From Sediminibacterium salmoneum NBRC 103935 (lineage in GTDB: Bacteria > Bacteroidota > Bacteroidia > Chitinophagales > Chitinophagaceae), in contig NZ_KI866530.1 of the NCBI RefSeq assembly GCF_000511175.1, positions 1,428,270 through 1,484,121 of the forward strand: a DNA stretch of 55,852 nucleotides, given 5' to 3'. Below the pieces are notes generated by a model. The model did not search any database. It was given only the letters and a program-made list of their open reading frames with translations, and was not told the origin of the DNA. Below, one piece after another: positions 16,976-29,088 of the stretch. A program made the translations under genes and the position numbers. Position 1 is the first letter of the stretch. Each line of letters begins with the position of its first letter.

Positions 16976-18814
16976 TTATTTTTTATTGGTCTTGTTTTTT
17001 AATTCCTGCACTTTCTTCTGGCTCTCTACCATTTGCTCATAGCGTTCCTGCCATTTGCTTTTGGTTTTGGGTGCTTTTCTCTTGGCTTCAATCTTTGCCA
17101 GAATTTTATCGTGATCTATAATGTAATTCTGTATTACAAATTGTAATAGCAGAGTGATAACGTTTGATACGGTATAATACCAGGTTAACGCCGAAGGAAG
17201 ACTGTTAAAAATAAACAGCAACATGAATGGAAAAATATAAGGCATGTACTTCAATGCAGGATTATCCTGTGTTGGTGTCATGCTCATATTATAAATAGAA
17301 ATTAAAAAGCTCGTTAACACAGCTGTAATGGTAAATAAACTTACGTGATTACCAAAAGCAGGAATACTAAAAGGAAGAGATGCTATGGAATCATAACTGG
17401 ATAAATCTGCACTCCACAGGAATGACTGACCTCTCAATGCAATTTCAGAATTAAAGAAACTGTACAAGGCAAAGAAGATAGGAATCTGGAGCAATGCAGG
17501 AATACAACCACCCAATGGATTCACACCTGCTTCTCTGAACAGTTTCATTTGCTCCATTGCAAAACCTTGCTGGTCATCTCCCATTTTCTTTTTCAGCACA
17601 TCCAGTTCCGGACGCAGTGCTTTCATTTTTGCACCACTCAAATAACTGCTATAGGTTAATGGTGCTGTTACCAAACGGATAAACAAGGTTAAAAGAAAAA
17701 TTACCCAGCCATAATTCTTTACAAACGATGCAAAGAAATCGAATACAGGCATGATAATGTATTTGTTGATTGGTCTTACAAAAGAATACATGTCACGACC
17801 CAGGTTGATAATCTTATCCATTTCCGGTGCCTGTTTGGCAAGAATTTCATATTCATTGGGTCCTATATAATAACGGAATGGAATTTCTACAGAAGCAGCT
17901 GACGGCACTTTAACCTGCAGTGAACTGGTTGTATTGGCCAGACTTCTGGTTGAATCCGTTGCACGGGCCCACTTGATACTTCCAGAATTGAAGGAATTAT
18001 CTGCAATTAAAGTACTATTGAAAAACTGCTGAACAACGGAAACCCACTGAGCAGGCTTTTCAAATGTATGGTCGGTATTAGATGAGATATAATCAAACTC
18101 ATTGTCCTCAGAAAAACAGATATTAGAAACCTGACGCTCGTACTGAGAGGTCTTCTCCATTTGTTCGGTTGCAACGGTCCAGTTTAGATTCAGTTGCTGA
18201 TTGGTCAGCAATTGTGCTGCCCCGTTCATGCCCAGCTTCCAGCCAATATTATAACTATTGGGTGCAAGGGTAAATGTATGAACAACAGACTGTCCGTTAA
18301 CAGAAGCCAGCTTGAACTGCAGGGTTTGTGATCCATCCGCATTTTTTACAATTTCACCCGGAGTGAAATACAAATTCTCAATTCCTGCAGATTGTGCAGG
18401 GGCTGTATTAATTGCATAAGCGAGGGTACTGTTATTCAATAATACCACAGGCTGATCCTGAGCATCCTTGTATTGTTTTAGCACAACAGACTTGATTTGT
18501 GCTCCCTTATTGGTAAGGTTAACTTTAACCAATTCATTCTCAAGCGTAACTACTGTTTCCTGACCAATGGCTGCATCTGTAAAACTTCCTGCACTGGCTA
18601 CTCTAACGGCAGAATCTCTTTTCAGGGAATCCGTCTTGATTGCCACAGTATCCAACAACTTCATACGGGCAGCTGCTACTTTTGCCAAAGAATCTTCTTC
18701 CTTCTTTTTCATTTCAATAATGGCATTCTGCTGCTGGCTGGTATACCAGAAATACAAAAACATCAGAATACCCAGCAACACAAACCCAATGACCGTATTT
18801 TTATCCGTCTTCAT
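16976..18814 (-). CDS. yidC: Membrane protein insertase YidC
   Basis: YidC inserts and folds inner-membrane proteins alone or with SecYEG. The ATG at 18814 gives MKTDKNTVIGFVLLGILMFLYFW and 612 residues, typical of the long Gram-negative form. It has an N-terminal membrane anchor, a large periplasmic domain (~80-360), then a conserved 5-helix core with YGWVIFLLTLFIRLVTAPLTY and GVNPLGGCIPALLQIPIFFALYSFF, and a basic tail. The longer upstream frame is leader sequence containing the promoter. It is followed by the GLPGLI-like gene after 4 bases. Confidence 0.95.
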   Translation of the reverse strand: MKTDKNTVIGFVLLGILMFLYFWYTSQQQNAIIEMKKKEEDSLAKVAAARMKLLDTVAIKTDSLKRDSAVRVASAGSFTDAAIGQETVVTLENELVKVNLTNKGAQIKSVVLKQYKDAQDQPVVLLNNSTLAYAINTAPAQSAGIENLYFTPGEIVKNADGSQTLQFKLASVNGQSVVHTFTLAPNSYNIGWKLGMNGAAQLLTNQQLNLNWTVATEQMEKTSQYERQVSNICFSEDNEFDYISSNTDHTFEKPAQWVSVVQQFFNSTLIADNSFNSGSIKWARATDSTRSLANTTSSLQVKVPSAASVEIPFRYYIGPNEYEILAKQAPEMDKIINLGRDMYSFVRPINKYIIMPVFDFFASFVKNYGWVIFLLTLFIRLVTAPLTYSSYLSGAKMKALRPELDVLKKKMGDDQQGFAMEQMKLFREAGVNPLGGCIPALLQIPIFFALYSFFNSEIALRGQSFLWSADLSSYDSIASLPFSIPAFGNHVSLFTITAVLTSFLISIYNMSMTPTQDNPALKYMPYIFPFMLLFIFNSLPSALTWYYTVSNVITLLLQFVIQNYIIDHDKILAKIEAKRKAPKTKSKWQERYEQMVESQKKVQELKNKTNKK

Positions 18815-18833
18815 ACAAACTTTTATTGAGCGG

Positions 18834-18841
18834 CAAAGGTA
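18834..18841 (-). promoter_or_regulatory. -7 box of the yidC promoter
   Basis: Minus-strand TACCTTTG matches TAnnTTTG exactly, 20 bases before the yidC ATG at 18814. The -33 element is not obvious. Confidence 0.6.
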
Positions 18842-18940
18842 ACGTTTGCCTAACAAAAAATGTCTTTTCTTTGTATTCTCAACCAGCCAACCACCACCAA
18901 CCACAAAAACCTGTGCCTGCCATAACCTTAATTATAAGTT

Positions 18941-19903
18941 ATGCAGGAAAATTACACCCCGAACAATCGGGAAAAAATGCTGTGGTGGCTTAGTACCGCC
19001 GAAACCGAACTGGTAAAAAATGCAGTCGTAGACCGCAACAGACATGCCATTATAGGTATGCTCATGTTGGGTACCTGGTGTTTTGCAACACTGGCCTGGA
19101 CCTATTTTTTCAGTACAGTTATACCCGAACTATGGAAAGCCGCACTGCTGGGCATATTCATGGGTGGTATCATTTTAAGTATTGACAGGGCATTGATTAA
19201 AGGGATTGGAATAATTACCAGAAAAATATGGGTGACGCTGGCTTTCAGAGGAATACTGGCTATTACCATAGGTTTATTTATGGCTCAGCCTGCCCTATTG
19301 TTTTTATTTCAGAAAGAAGTTAAGTTGCAGGCATCCCTTGACAATGAGGAAAGAATTAATATTAAGCAACAAGCCATTGAAAAAAGGCTTAAAGCCGAAA
19401 AGGAAAGACTCAATAAAGAAAAGCAGGCAATAAGCGCATCTTTAAATATATTATACCGGGAAATGGTGGCAACCCAAAATGCATTTATCCAGGAAACAGA
19501 TGGCACGGGTGGATCAGGAAAGCTGGGTCTGAAAACCATAGCGCTGGCCAAAAAAGAGAGAGCCGATAAGGCAGAAAAAGGATACCAGGAAGCGCTTGCG
19601 AATCTCTCACCCTTGCAACAACAGATAGATAGCAGTTTGCAGAGAATTGAACAAAATACCCAAATGGAACTGGCGCGTTTTAAAGGATTATTAAATAACG
19701 GTTTTATCACTCAAATTGAAGCACTCAATCACCTGATAAAAAATAACGATGCAGTTGCCTACCGCTATTATTTACTGGTGACCTTACTATTGTTGATAGA
19801 ACTTATGCCTGTAATTGCAAAACTTCTGTTGCCAACGGGTACTTACCAGGTACATGCCAAAAAGAAAGAAGAGCAGGAAATTGCCGCAATACAATCAACT
19901 TAA
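18941..19903 (+). CDS. DUF4407 family membrane protein
   Basis: The 320-residue protein matches the DUF4407 layout. The N-terminus is cytoplasmic with MLWWLSTAETELVKN. A helical hairpin (~40-80) is followed by a DRALIKG motif and a third helix (~105-127). A long charged coiled-coil (~130-265) comes next, and a last membrane helix (~275-295, YYLLVTLLLLIELMPVIAKLL) precedes the lysine-rich C-terminus. The biochemical role is unknown. Its TAA overlaps the stop of the convergent gene at 19900. Confidence 0.8.
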   Translation: MQENYTPNNREKMLWWLSTAETELVKNAVVDRNRHAIIGMLMLGTWCFATLAWTYFFSTVIPELWKAALLGIFMGGIILSIDRALIKGIGIITRKIWVTLAFRGILAITIGLFMAQPALLFLFQKEVKLQASLDNEERINIKQQAIEKRLKAEKERLNKEKQAISASLNILYREMVATQNAFIQETDGTGGSGKLGLKTIALAKKERADKAEKGYQEALANLSPLQQQIDSSLQRIEQNTQMELARFKGLLNNGFITQIEALNHLIKNNDAVAYRYYLLVTLLLLIELMPVIAKLLLPTGTYQVHAKKKEEQEIAAIQST

Positions 19904-20280
19904 TCGTATCGCATTAAATTGTAATTGCCAATATTGCTGATAGCCATTGCATCTACCACCCGGATTACTTGTTTATAGTCAACTTCTTTGGCAACCGCTA
20001 TGCAGAATGGCTCCCTATTAATAATGGATGCGTTTTTCTGAATAAAGCTGTGAAGGGAATCGTAGGGTACGGATATTTCGGATGAATATAAATTAATAAT
20101 AACCCTTTCGTTCAATAATATGGCACCATGCATTAAATCTTCATCACCTGCCAAAGGCTGGCTTTCTACAGGTGAAAGAACGGGTATAAAGCTTAAGCTG
20201 GAAGTTGCTTCCAAATTACCCTTCATCTGGAAAACGACGGAGGGAAACAGTAAAATAAAAATAATCAGTGATTTTTTCAT
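19900..20280 (-). CDS. Exported ExbD/TolR-like domain protein
   Basis: The 126-residue protein has an N-terminal hydrophobic segment (LIIFILLFPSVVF, ~5-17), an unstructured linker, and a C-terminal half (~58-126) that resembles the periplasmic domain of ExbD/TolR: VIINLYSSEISVPYDSLHSFI, then IAVAKEVDYKQVIRVVDAMAISNIGNY. Normal ExbD proteins have this domain after one membrane helix with a conserved Asp. That Asp is not visible in the hydrophobic segment here, and no exbB lies nearby. Function unknown; homology is a pattern-based inference. Confidence 0.6.
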   Translation of the reverse strand: MKKSLIIFILLFPSVVFQMKGNLEATSSLSFIPVLSPVESQPLAGDEDLMHGAILLNERVIINLYSSEISVPYDSLHSFIQKNASIINREPFCIAVAKEVDYKQVIRVVDAMAISNIGNYNLMRYD

Positions 20281-20401
20281 TTTTCAGGATGTATTGGAAA
20301 TTCAACTGTAGCAAGTTCCTACATTGATGTTTCCCAAAATGAAAAACTTCACCAATCCCCCTGTTTATTTCATGAAACAGGCATTTTATTTCATTAAAAG
20401 A

Positions 20402-22063
<1,662 letters not shown>

Positions 22064-22130
22064 TTACTGCAATAAATGAAATAACAAACTTTGGACCTGG
22101 AAAATGAACTGAAATAGTTCGGAGGTCGTA

Positions 22131-22138
22131 CAAAGTTA
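22131..22138 (-). promoter_or_regulatory. -7 box upstream of pyrG
   Basis: Minus-strand TAACTTTG matches TAnnTTTG, 79 bases before the pyrG ATG. The long leader leaves room for control, but I see no clear hairpin in it. Confidence 0.5.
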
Positions 22139-22242
22139 GCTTTATTAAATGAATAGAAAAAATAGACCAGACAAATTCAACCAATCTGACGAAAAACTGT
22201 TAGTGAAAAGTGAACAACTGTTCTAAATTAAAACTATCTGAT

Positions 22243-23117
22243 ATGAAACATTTACAATTATTTGCCTTATCGGTTATTGCGCTGATAGCCATTCAGGGAT
22301 TCCGTTATACGGAAACCAAAAGGCAAATTCGGGCAGCTGAAGACTATCTTGCCTGCTACAGCGATGTACGCGACCAGTTCAGAGATGAAGCTATGACACC
22401 TGAATTTGCAGCTATGCACAAAAATCCATTGCCTTTCCACCTAACCAATGCTACCGGCGAAACCATTCGCTTTGAAGCAACAGATGGCAATCAGGCTTCC
22501 GGATATTTCATCAAAAGCAAGAAAAAACCAATAACTGGATTTTTGTTATTCAGGAATGGTGGGGATTAAACGACCAGATTAAGCAGGAAGCTGAAAAGCT
22601 ATCTGCAGAGCTGGGTGATGTAAATGTTCTGGCGCTGGATATGTACGACGGAAAAGTGGCAGCTACTGCAGACAGTGCCATGAAGTTGATGAGAGCCGCT
22701 ACCACACCCAGACTGGAAGCTATTGTAAAAGGCGCTTTAAACTATGCGGGACCCAAGGCCAAAATTTTCACCATTGGTTGGTGCTTTGGTGGCATGTGGA
22801 GTTTACAAAGCAGTATTCTGGCTGGCAAACAAGCTGCCGGAACAGTTATGTATTACGGTCGTCCTGAAAATAATATTGAAAAACTAAAGACTTTACAATC
22901 AGAAGTAATTGGATTCTTTGGCAACCAGGACAGAAGCCCTTCTCCGGAAGTAGTAAATGCATTTGAAAAAGACATGGCTGCTGCCGGTAAAAAAATTACC
23001 ATTCACCGTTATGAAGCAAACCATGGTTTTGCCAATCCGAGCAATCCCTCTTTCAATAAGGAAGCTACGGAAGATGCGCACAAAAAAACCATTGAGTTTT
23101 TGAAAGCCAGATTGTAA
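22243..23117 (+). pseudogene. Dienelactone hydrolase family protein, broken by one frameshift
   Basis: An exported alpha/beta-hydrolase of the dienelactone hydrolase family. The first frame (from ATG 22243) gives the signal peptide and N-terminal strands and stops at 22569. The second frame, open from before 22545, continues with VIQEWWGLNDQIKQEAEKL and holds the catalytic Cys (GWCFGGMW), Asp (FGNQDRSP) and His (EANHGFANP). The shift falls at the T5 run 22540-22544; one more T rejoins the frames as FVIQEWWG. All catalytic residues survive, so a sequence error or a recent mutation is likelier than old decay. Confidence 0.85.
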
Positions 23118-23177
23118 ATCCGGGATAAACAGTTCATGAAAATTGAACCTTATAAAAAACACTGGATTTAAATAAAA

Positions 23178-23210
23178 AACAAAACCCGACTGAAGAAGCC
23201 GGGTTTTGTT
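23178..23210. terminator. Bidirectional terminator between the hydrolase and rfaD
   Basis: An 11-bp stem AACAAAACCCG/CGGGTTTTGTT with an 11-base loop lies between two convergent genes and has A-rich and T-rich flanks. It is suited to stop transcription from both sides. Confidence 0.8.
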
Positions 23211-23229
23211 TTAATACAATATATTGCTT

Positions 23230-24231
23230 TTAATACAATGCTTTTGTTCGCAAATAATTCCGCACATAATCCACCACTCCTTCTTCCAGCGAGTAAAATG
23301 GTTCATGATAGCCTGCCGATTTTAATTTCTGCATGTCCGCTTCGGTAAAATACTGATACTTGTCTCGGATATCTTCGGGCATATCAATGAACTCAATTTT
23401 CGGCTCAAGATCCATTCCGGCAAAAGTAGCTTTCACCAGATCAGCAAAGGTTCTGGCCCGACCGGTACCCAGATTATAAAGACCATTATGAGCAATATCC
23501 CAATGCTGATCTGTCATCCGCTGCATCATCCAGGTAATAACGGCTATCACATCTTTTACATAAATAAAATCGCGCAGTTGTTCTCCGTCTTTATATGCCG
23601 GGTGATGACTCTTAAAGAGCTTTACAAATCCCGCTGATTCTATCTGATTAAATGAATGCCAGATAACGGAAGCCATTCTGTGTTTATGCCCTTCGTTAGG
23701 ACCATACACATTAAAAAACTTAAGTCCGGTCCAGCAAGGAGGCGCTTCTGCTTGCAGTAATGCCCATTTATCAAATTCGTTCTTACTAACTCCATATGGA
23801 TTTAATGGTTCAAGCTTATCAACCAGAGAATGGTCATCCTTGTATCCGTTTTCACCGTTACCATAGGTAGCAGCACTGGATGCATAAATCAGTGGAATAT
23901 TTTTTACAACGCAATAGTGCCAGATCTGTTTTGAATATTCCAGGTTCAAGGTTTCATGAACCGAATAATCAAATTCAGTGGTATCGGTTCTGGCCCCCAG
24001 ATGGATTATGATGTCAATCTCAGGTTTATTTTCATTCAGCCAATCAAATAATCCGGTTCTTTCTATAATGGCAAGGAATTTTTTTTGCTCCCAGTTTTTT
24101 CGCTTCTCTTCTACCCCAAAATCATCCACCAGATACAACTGTTCATATCCCAAATCATTTAACTGCTGAACCATACAACTGCCAATAAAACCCGCCGCAC
24201 CGGTTACCAATATGGTTAGCTTCTTACTCAT
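23230..24231 (-). CDS. rfaD: ADP-L-glycero-D-manno-heptose 6-epimerase
   Basis: This enzyme epimerises ADP-D,D-heptose to ADP-L,D-heptose for the LPS inner core. The 333-residue SDR protein has the NAD loop [20 protein letters not shown], the catalytic pair in YASSAATYG and [28 protein letters not shown] and RDFIYVKDV, the pattern that separates RfaD from other epimerases. Its ATG overlaps the purL stop by four bases (ATGA), so it is translationally coupled to an otherwise unrelated purine gene. Confidence 0.92.
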   Translation of the reverse strand: MSKKLTILVTGAAGFIGSCMVQQLNDLGYEQLYLVDDFGVEEKRKNWEQKKFLAIIERTGLFDWLNENKPEIDIIIHLGARTDTTEFDYSVHETLNLEYSKQIWHYCVVKNIPLIYASSAATYGNGENGYKDDHSLVDKLEPLNPYGVSKNEFDKWALLQAEAPPCWTGLKFFNVYGPNEGHKHRMASVIWHSFNQIESAGFVKLFKSHHPAYKDGEQLRDFIYVKDVIAVITWMMQRMTDQHWDIAHNGLYNLGTGRARTFADLVKATFAGMDLEPKIEFIDMPEDIRDKYQYFTEADMQKLKSAGYHEPFYSLEEGVVDYVRNYLRTKALY

Positions 24232-26438
24232 TTTCCCTGTATCATTTTTTCAATTGCAGTATCGTATTTTTCTTTCCAGTTATGGATAGAACCCCAGTTG
24301 GCTCCGTTAACAACAACAGCATTATCTGTTACAGCACCCAATGTGGAAACTGGAATCTTATTTTCATTGGCCAATGCAATAAACTCAGTTGCTTTTTCTG
24401 CAGACAGCGAAACAACTACACGACCCTGAGCTTCACCAAACCAGTAAGCATCCTGACGAATAGTAACAACCGGATTCACTTCAAATCCCTTGTTGCCCGC
24501 GAATCCGCTTTCAAGAAGGGTAATCATCAATCCTCCTTCACTTATATCATGGGCACTTTTCACCATTTTTGTTTTAATACAATTGGCAAGGAATTGCTGC
24601 ATGGTATACTCATCATCCAGATTAAAGTAAGGTGCCGGGGAATGCGTAATGCCTTTTAGCTTATGCAGGTATTCACTGGATGCAATATCGTTTTGTTGTT
24701 CTCCAATTAAAACAATCACATCACCTGCTTCTTTAAAGTGCATGGTCATTTTCTGTTCTACATTATCCAGCACGCCTACCATACCAATGGTGGGTGTTGG
24801 ATAAACCGGACCATCCGGATTCTGATTATAGAAGCTCACATTGCCACCGGTAACTGGGGTATTGAATTTTTTACAGGCTTCCCCCATTCCGGTTACTGCA
24901 TGAACAAACTGATAATATACTTCAGGATCATAAGGATTACCAAAGTTCAGACAGTTCGTTACACCAATGGGTTCTCCTCCGCTACAAACAATATTTCTGG
25001 CAGCTTCTGCTACCGCAATCATACCTCCTGTTTTAGGATTGGCATAAACGTATTTGCTATTGCAATCTACTGTTACAGCCAATGCTTTTCCTGTACCCTT
25101 TGCCAACACAACTGCAGCATCACTAGGATCATTGGTACTGGTGTTGGCTGCACCAACCATGCTGTCGTACTGGGTGTAAACCCAACGCTTACTGGCAATA
25201 TTCGGAAGGCTGATTAACGCCTCTGCTGTAGATTTAATATCATTGGTATCTGCCACGGCGTTCATATCAAAGGCATTTACTTTAGCAAAGTAAGCAGGCT
25301 CTTTGTACTCTCTTGTGTACTGAGGTGCACCTCCGCCCAATACCAGTTCATAAGCCGGTATACTGGCTTCCAATATGCCATTCATATGAAAATTAAGGAT
25401 GCCGTCATCCGTAACATGTCCGATAGTGCTGGCACTTAAATCCCACTTTTCAAAAACCGCCACCACTTCAGCTTCGCGGCCCTTCTCTACTACCATCAGC
25501 ATTCTTTCCTGACTTTCGCTTAACAATAATTCCCAGGCTTTCATATTCTGCTGACGGGTTGGCACTTTCTCCAAATCAATATGCATACCCACATTTCCTT
25601 TAGCACTCATTTCAGCAGTAGAACAAATAATTCCTGCTGCACCCATATCCTGCATACCAACAACGGCCCCTGTTTCCAATACTTCCAGACAGGCTTCCAA
25701 TAATTTTTTCTCCTGGAATGGATCACCTACCTGAACGGCAGGAAGTTCCTGCACAGAATCGTGGGTAATATCAGCACTCGCAAAACTAGCTCCTCCAATG
25801 CCATCCTTGCCGGTAGCACTACCTACATAAATAACCGGATTTCCTGTTCCCTTTGCCGTGGCACTTACCATTTTATTCGCCTGCATAATACCCACACTCA
25901 TGGCGTTTACCAGTGGATTGGTATGATAACAATCTTCAAAATAAACTTCACCGCCAACCGTAGGTACTCCAAAACAGTTTCCGTAATGTCCAATCCCTTT
26001 TACAACACCAGCCAATAAATGCTGTGTCTTTTTATCTTTCAGATTACCGAAACGCAAACTGTTTAAGGAAGCAATAGGTCTGGCACCCATCGTGAAAATA
26101 TCACGCTGTATCCCCCCTACACCGGTAGCTGCTCCCTGAAAGGGCTCAATAGCACTTGGGTGGTTGTGGCTCTCAATTTTGAAAACCACGCCAAAACCAT
26201 TTCCCATATCCATTAATCCGGCATTTTCTTCCCCTGCTGCTACCAACATTCTCCCTCCTTCTCTGGGGAGGGTTTTTAACCACTTTATGGAGTTTTTGTA
26301 ACTACAGTGTTCACTCCACATTCCACTAAAAGCACAGAGTTCAGTGAAATTGGGGGTACGACCCAATTTTTGTTTAATCAACTCAAATTCTTCTTCGGTA
26401 AGCCTTAGTTGCTGGGCGGTTTTAACGGTAATTTCCAT
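24228..26438 (-). CDS. purL: Phosphoribosylformylglycinamidine synthase, PurL subunit
   Basis: PurL converts FGAR to FGAM with ATP and ammonia in purine synthesis. From the ATG at 26438 the 736-residue protein is the small type that works with separate PurQ and PurS. Motifs include [51 protein letters not shown] and GGNVSFYNQ. purQ and purS are not in the window. A degenerate promoter box (TACCTTCG, 26446-26453) is just upstream; rfaD follows with a 4-base overlap. Confidence 0.95.
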   Translation of the reverse strand: MEITVKTAQQLRLTEEEFELIKQKLGRTPNFTELCAFSGMWSEHCSYKNSIKWLKTLPREGGRMLVAAGEENAGLMDMGNGFGVVFKIESHNHPSAIEPFQGAATGVGGIQRDIFTMGARPIASLNSLRFGNLKDKKTQHLLAGVVKGIGHYGNCFGVPTVGGEVYFEDCYHTNPLVNAMSVGIMQANKMVSATAKGTGNPVIYVGSATGKDGIGGASFASADITHDSVQELPAVQVGDPFQEKKLLEACLEVLETGAVVGMQDMGAAGIICSTAEMSAKGNVGMHIDLEKVPTRQQNMKAWELLLSESQERMLMVVEKGREAEVVAVFEKWDLSASTIGHVTDDGILNFHMNGILEASIPAYELVLGGGAPQYTREYKEPAYFAKVNAFDMNAVADTNDIKSTAEALISLPNIASKRWVYTQYDSMVGAANTSTNDPSDAAVVLAKGTGKALAVTVDCNSKYVYANPKTGGMIAVAEAARNIVCSGGEPIGVTNCLNFGNPYDPEVYYQFVHAVTGMGEACKKFNTPVTGGNVSFYNQNPDGPVYPTPTIGMVGVLDNVEQKMTMHFKEAGDVIVLIGEQQNDIASSEYLHKLKGITHSPAPYFNLDDEYTMQQFLANCIKTKMVKSAHDISEGGLMITLLESGFAGNKGFEVNPVVTIRQDAYWFGEAQGRVVVSLSAEKATEFIALANENKIPVSTLGAVTDNAVVVNGANWGSIHNWKEKYDTAIEKMIQGK

Positions 26439-26500
26439 AATGCTGCGAAGGTACAAAACGAAGGCTTAGCCTCCGAATGAAGTTTTCCAAATAAAATACA

Positions 26501-26519
26501 TACAAATTAGTTGGTATTT
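26501..26519 (+). promoter_or_regulatory. Shared upstream element, copy 1
   Basis: TACAAATTAGTTGGTATTT here matches 33474-33492 at 18 of 19 positions. Both lie upstream of the two paralogous T9SS proteins, 82 and 112 bases before their ATGs. The core GTTGGTATTT recurs at 40104-40113. It may be a promoter or regulator site. Confidence 0.45.
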
Positions 26520-26600
26520 AATACGTTTTATGCCCATTGGCACGTTATTAGCGTATTGATTCTATCTATATACAGTAATTTTATACTAAAATTGAGTGTT

Positions 26601-29087
26601 ATGAACCGCCCTATTCTATCATTTGTCATTGCGTTGTTACTTATTTCAGGCGCCGGACAGGTTCAGGCACAGAATTATACCTATCTGGGCACCTACAATT
26701 CCAGTGGAAAACCCAACTATCTGGTAACTCCCAAAGACAGCGTCAGCCCTTTTTTCAGAACCCTGATAGACATTACATTACCAGAATACAGACCTGTACC
26801 CGTTTATAATCCCTTATTAATTGCAGAGGAAAGAGTAAAGACAATTGGAACCAATTGCCCTTCTGATATCTGGATTACTTTTATTGACGAGGGAGCATCT
26901 TATCTAAACGCTCTGGGATATTATTCTTACCCAAAAGGGAATCCTCCGGCTACGGCTCCTAAAAATCAGGATATCAAAATCATATTTCCCAATGCTTCCA
27001 AACAAGGCTTTGGTGGCTCTCTAGTTGCAGGAGACAAAGTATATCTTGGAAACTTCCCGGCCAATACTGAAATTGGATTTGTTTTAATTTCCAACGGCTG
27101 GGATGGCAATTCGGTAAAACAAGGTAATTGGAAAGTGTATTCCAATCCTGCTTTTAATCCTGAAAATAACGATTCATTAAAACAACATACAGTTATTGTA
27201 AGAGATACCATGACCAACCGTTTGGTTATTGGCTTTGAAGATATTCTAAGAGACAGAAACGATTGCGATCAGGATTTTAATGATTTACTGTTTTATGCAA
27301 CTGTTACACCCATTCTTTGTACAGAAAAATTAGACTCCATTCCTATTTTCACTGAAGATGGAGGTGTTTCCTTTTCTGGCAACACAGGTGGACTGGAAAG
27401 TAAGGGGCTTGGCAATAAAATTGCCAAAAGAACCCTATCCAAATTAAAGCAGGGAATCAACGGACCTGTTGATTATACGCGCATGGAAAAACTGAACCTG
27501 GAGACCAATCAGATTCGCAGCATGTCTTTAAACAGAGCCCTTGGTCTTGCTGATATTATGCCAGATAGAATTCCGGAAGGCACTTACACAGCTTATGTAA
27601 GTACTCCCACCGATATTCCCGGCATTACCAACGCAGTTGAAGTAAGAGCAATTGATTTTACAGAGAACGACACTTGTAAAGCCGTAGCCTTTGCCACCAA
27701 AACACTGGGGGATGTTTACGACCACACCAAACCCATTTGCGATCGTCTTAAAGGTGCTGTATTGCTAAACATGGATCAGTTCAAACTACGTAACCTGGTT
27801 TTCACCCGATACGAACTCAAGCAGGAAAATGGCAACATTGAATATTCCATGAGTTTTTCCATCGGTAAAAAAGCCGGCAGAAATAGTTTTTCTTTTCAAA
27901 GCAACTGGCTGAATGCTGATTTTGTGGGAGAAGATACCATGTACAATTACCAGGTCTGGGGGGTTGCTCCATATCTGTGTATTGATATGGCATTAAACGT
28001 ACTTGATAAGCTGGAAGCCATCATGCCTGTTAAAGCCATTGCTACCCCTAACCCTCTTCCTAATACCTATATCCGTTATGGAAACAGAGATGGATTAAAA
28101 GTGAATTTACTGGTAGAGAACGAAACCGCTTTTACAAATGCCTATTTTGAAGTAGAAGAAAAATACAATGAACTTTCTCAGATAGAAACCAAGAGAATCA
28201 TTCCTTTTACCCTTAACCCGAATGGTAAAACCAATGTTTCATTCCCAATGAACGACACACATGAAAGCCTGATTTCCATGTATATCAATGGCAAATTACA
28301 GGATGTGGTTTATATGAGTGATGGCAGCTGGGATCTGGATTATGATTCTAGCAAAACAGTGATAGAATCATATACAATTACAAACGATACTGCCAGAAAT
28401 TTTGCAGATACCTATCCAGTTTTCAGAGACATTCAGTTCAAAGCAAAAACCGACAGCTATGTAAGTGCCTATAAGTTGCTTAGAGGTGCCGCAGCCCAGC
28501 AGGATCTGACCAGTTATAAAACCATGAGTTTCAAAGCCAAGGGCGAAGGTGCAACCTTAAAAATAACACTGGTTAAGTATTCCATTAAGAACTTCGCTGA
28601 GCAGTTTAGCTATTCAATTCCACTGAATAAAACAATGACAGACTACACTGTTAATTTAGATGAATTCACAGGCATTGACCCATTAGAGAAAATACAAGCC
28701 AATGATGTAACTACAGTTGTTTTTGCTTTCGAAAATGCATCTGGATTAACTACAACTATAGATGGAGCAGTTGCCGATATATTCTTTTCCAAAAAATCAA
28801 AGGAATATGTAGAAAATATAAAACAGCAAAAGATTCATTTATTCCCCAACCCTGCAACCGGAGGTAAATTCAATGCCACATTCAGATCAGACACTGAGTC
28901 GCTGTATACACTTAGAATTTTCAATACTTCCTCAGGTAAAACAATTTACAGTAAAGTAATACAATCCATAAAAGGTGACAATGTAATACCTGTACAACTG
29001 ACCAGTAAACCGGCAGCCGGAATTTACACAATCAGTATTGAAAAAGCCGGTATGAGATATGGTAGCAACCAGCTAATATTGAACTAA
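26601..29087 (+). CDS. T9SS-exported surface protein with DUF4114-like domain (paralogue A)
   Basis: The 828-residue protein begins at ATG 26601 with a signal peptide ending near VQAQ (~24). Residues ~60-236 include a DUF4114-like part ending in the acidic motif CDQDFNDLLFYATV, which suggests metal binding. From GGLESKGLGNKIAKR (~263) to ~740 it shares a long module with the protein at 33605: the same YVSTPTDI, VYDHTKxICDRLKG, QSNWLN and MNGKL-type blocks. The tail KIHLFPNPATGGKF to the end is a T9SS sorting domain. Function unknown; adhesion or matrix binding is plausible. The longer upstream frame is non-coding leader. Confidence 0.85.
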   Translation: MNRPILSFVIALLLISGAGQVQAQNYTYLGTYNSSGKPNYLVTPKDSVSPFFRTLIDITLPEYRPVPVYNPLLIAEERVKTIGTNCPSDIWITFIDEGASYLNALGYYSYPKGNPPATAPKNQDIKIIFPNASKQGFGGSLVAGDKVYLGNFPANTEIGFVLISNGWDGNSVKQGNWKVYSNPAFNPENNDSLKQHTVIVRDTMTNRLVIGFEDILRDRNDCDQDFNDLLFYATVTPILCTEKLDSIPIFTEDGGVSFSGNTGGLESKGLGNKIAKRTLSKLKQGINGPVDYTRMEKLNLETNQIRSMSLNRALGLADIMPDRIPEGTYTAYVSTPTDIPGITNAVEVRAIDFTENDTCKAVAFATKTLGDVYDHTKPICDRLKGAVLLNMDQFKLRNLVFTRYELKQENGNIEYSMSFSIGKKAGRNSFSFQSNWLNADFVGEDTMYNYQVWGVAPYLCIDMALNVLDKLEAIMPVKAIATPNPLPNTYIRYGNRDGLKVNLLVENETAFTNAYFEVEEKYNELSQIETKRIIPFTLNPNGKTNVSFPMNDTHESLISMYINGKLQDVVYMSDGSWDLDYDSSKTVIESYTITNDTARNFADTYPVFRDIQFKAKTDSYVSAYKLLRGAAAQQDLTSYKTMSFKAKGEGATLKITLVKYSIKNFAEQFSYSIPLNKTMTDYTVNLDEFTGIDPLEKIQANDVTTVVFAFENASGLTTTIDGAVADIFFSKKSKEYVENIKQQKIHLFPNPATGGKFNATFRSDTESLYTLRIFNTSSGKTIYSKVIQSIKGDNVIPVQLTSKPAAGIYTISIEKAGMRYGSNQLILN

Positions 29088-29088
29088 A

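Noticed and set aside
22540..22545. Programmed -1 frameshift in the hydrolase
   Set aside because: There is no X XXY YYZ slippery site or clear downstream stem, and other genes in the window show the same kind of lost base.
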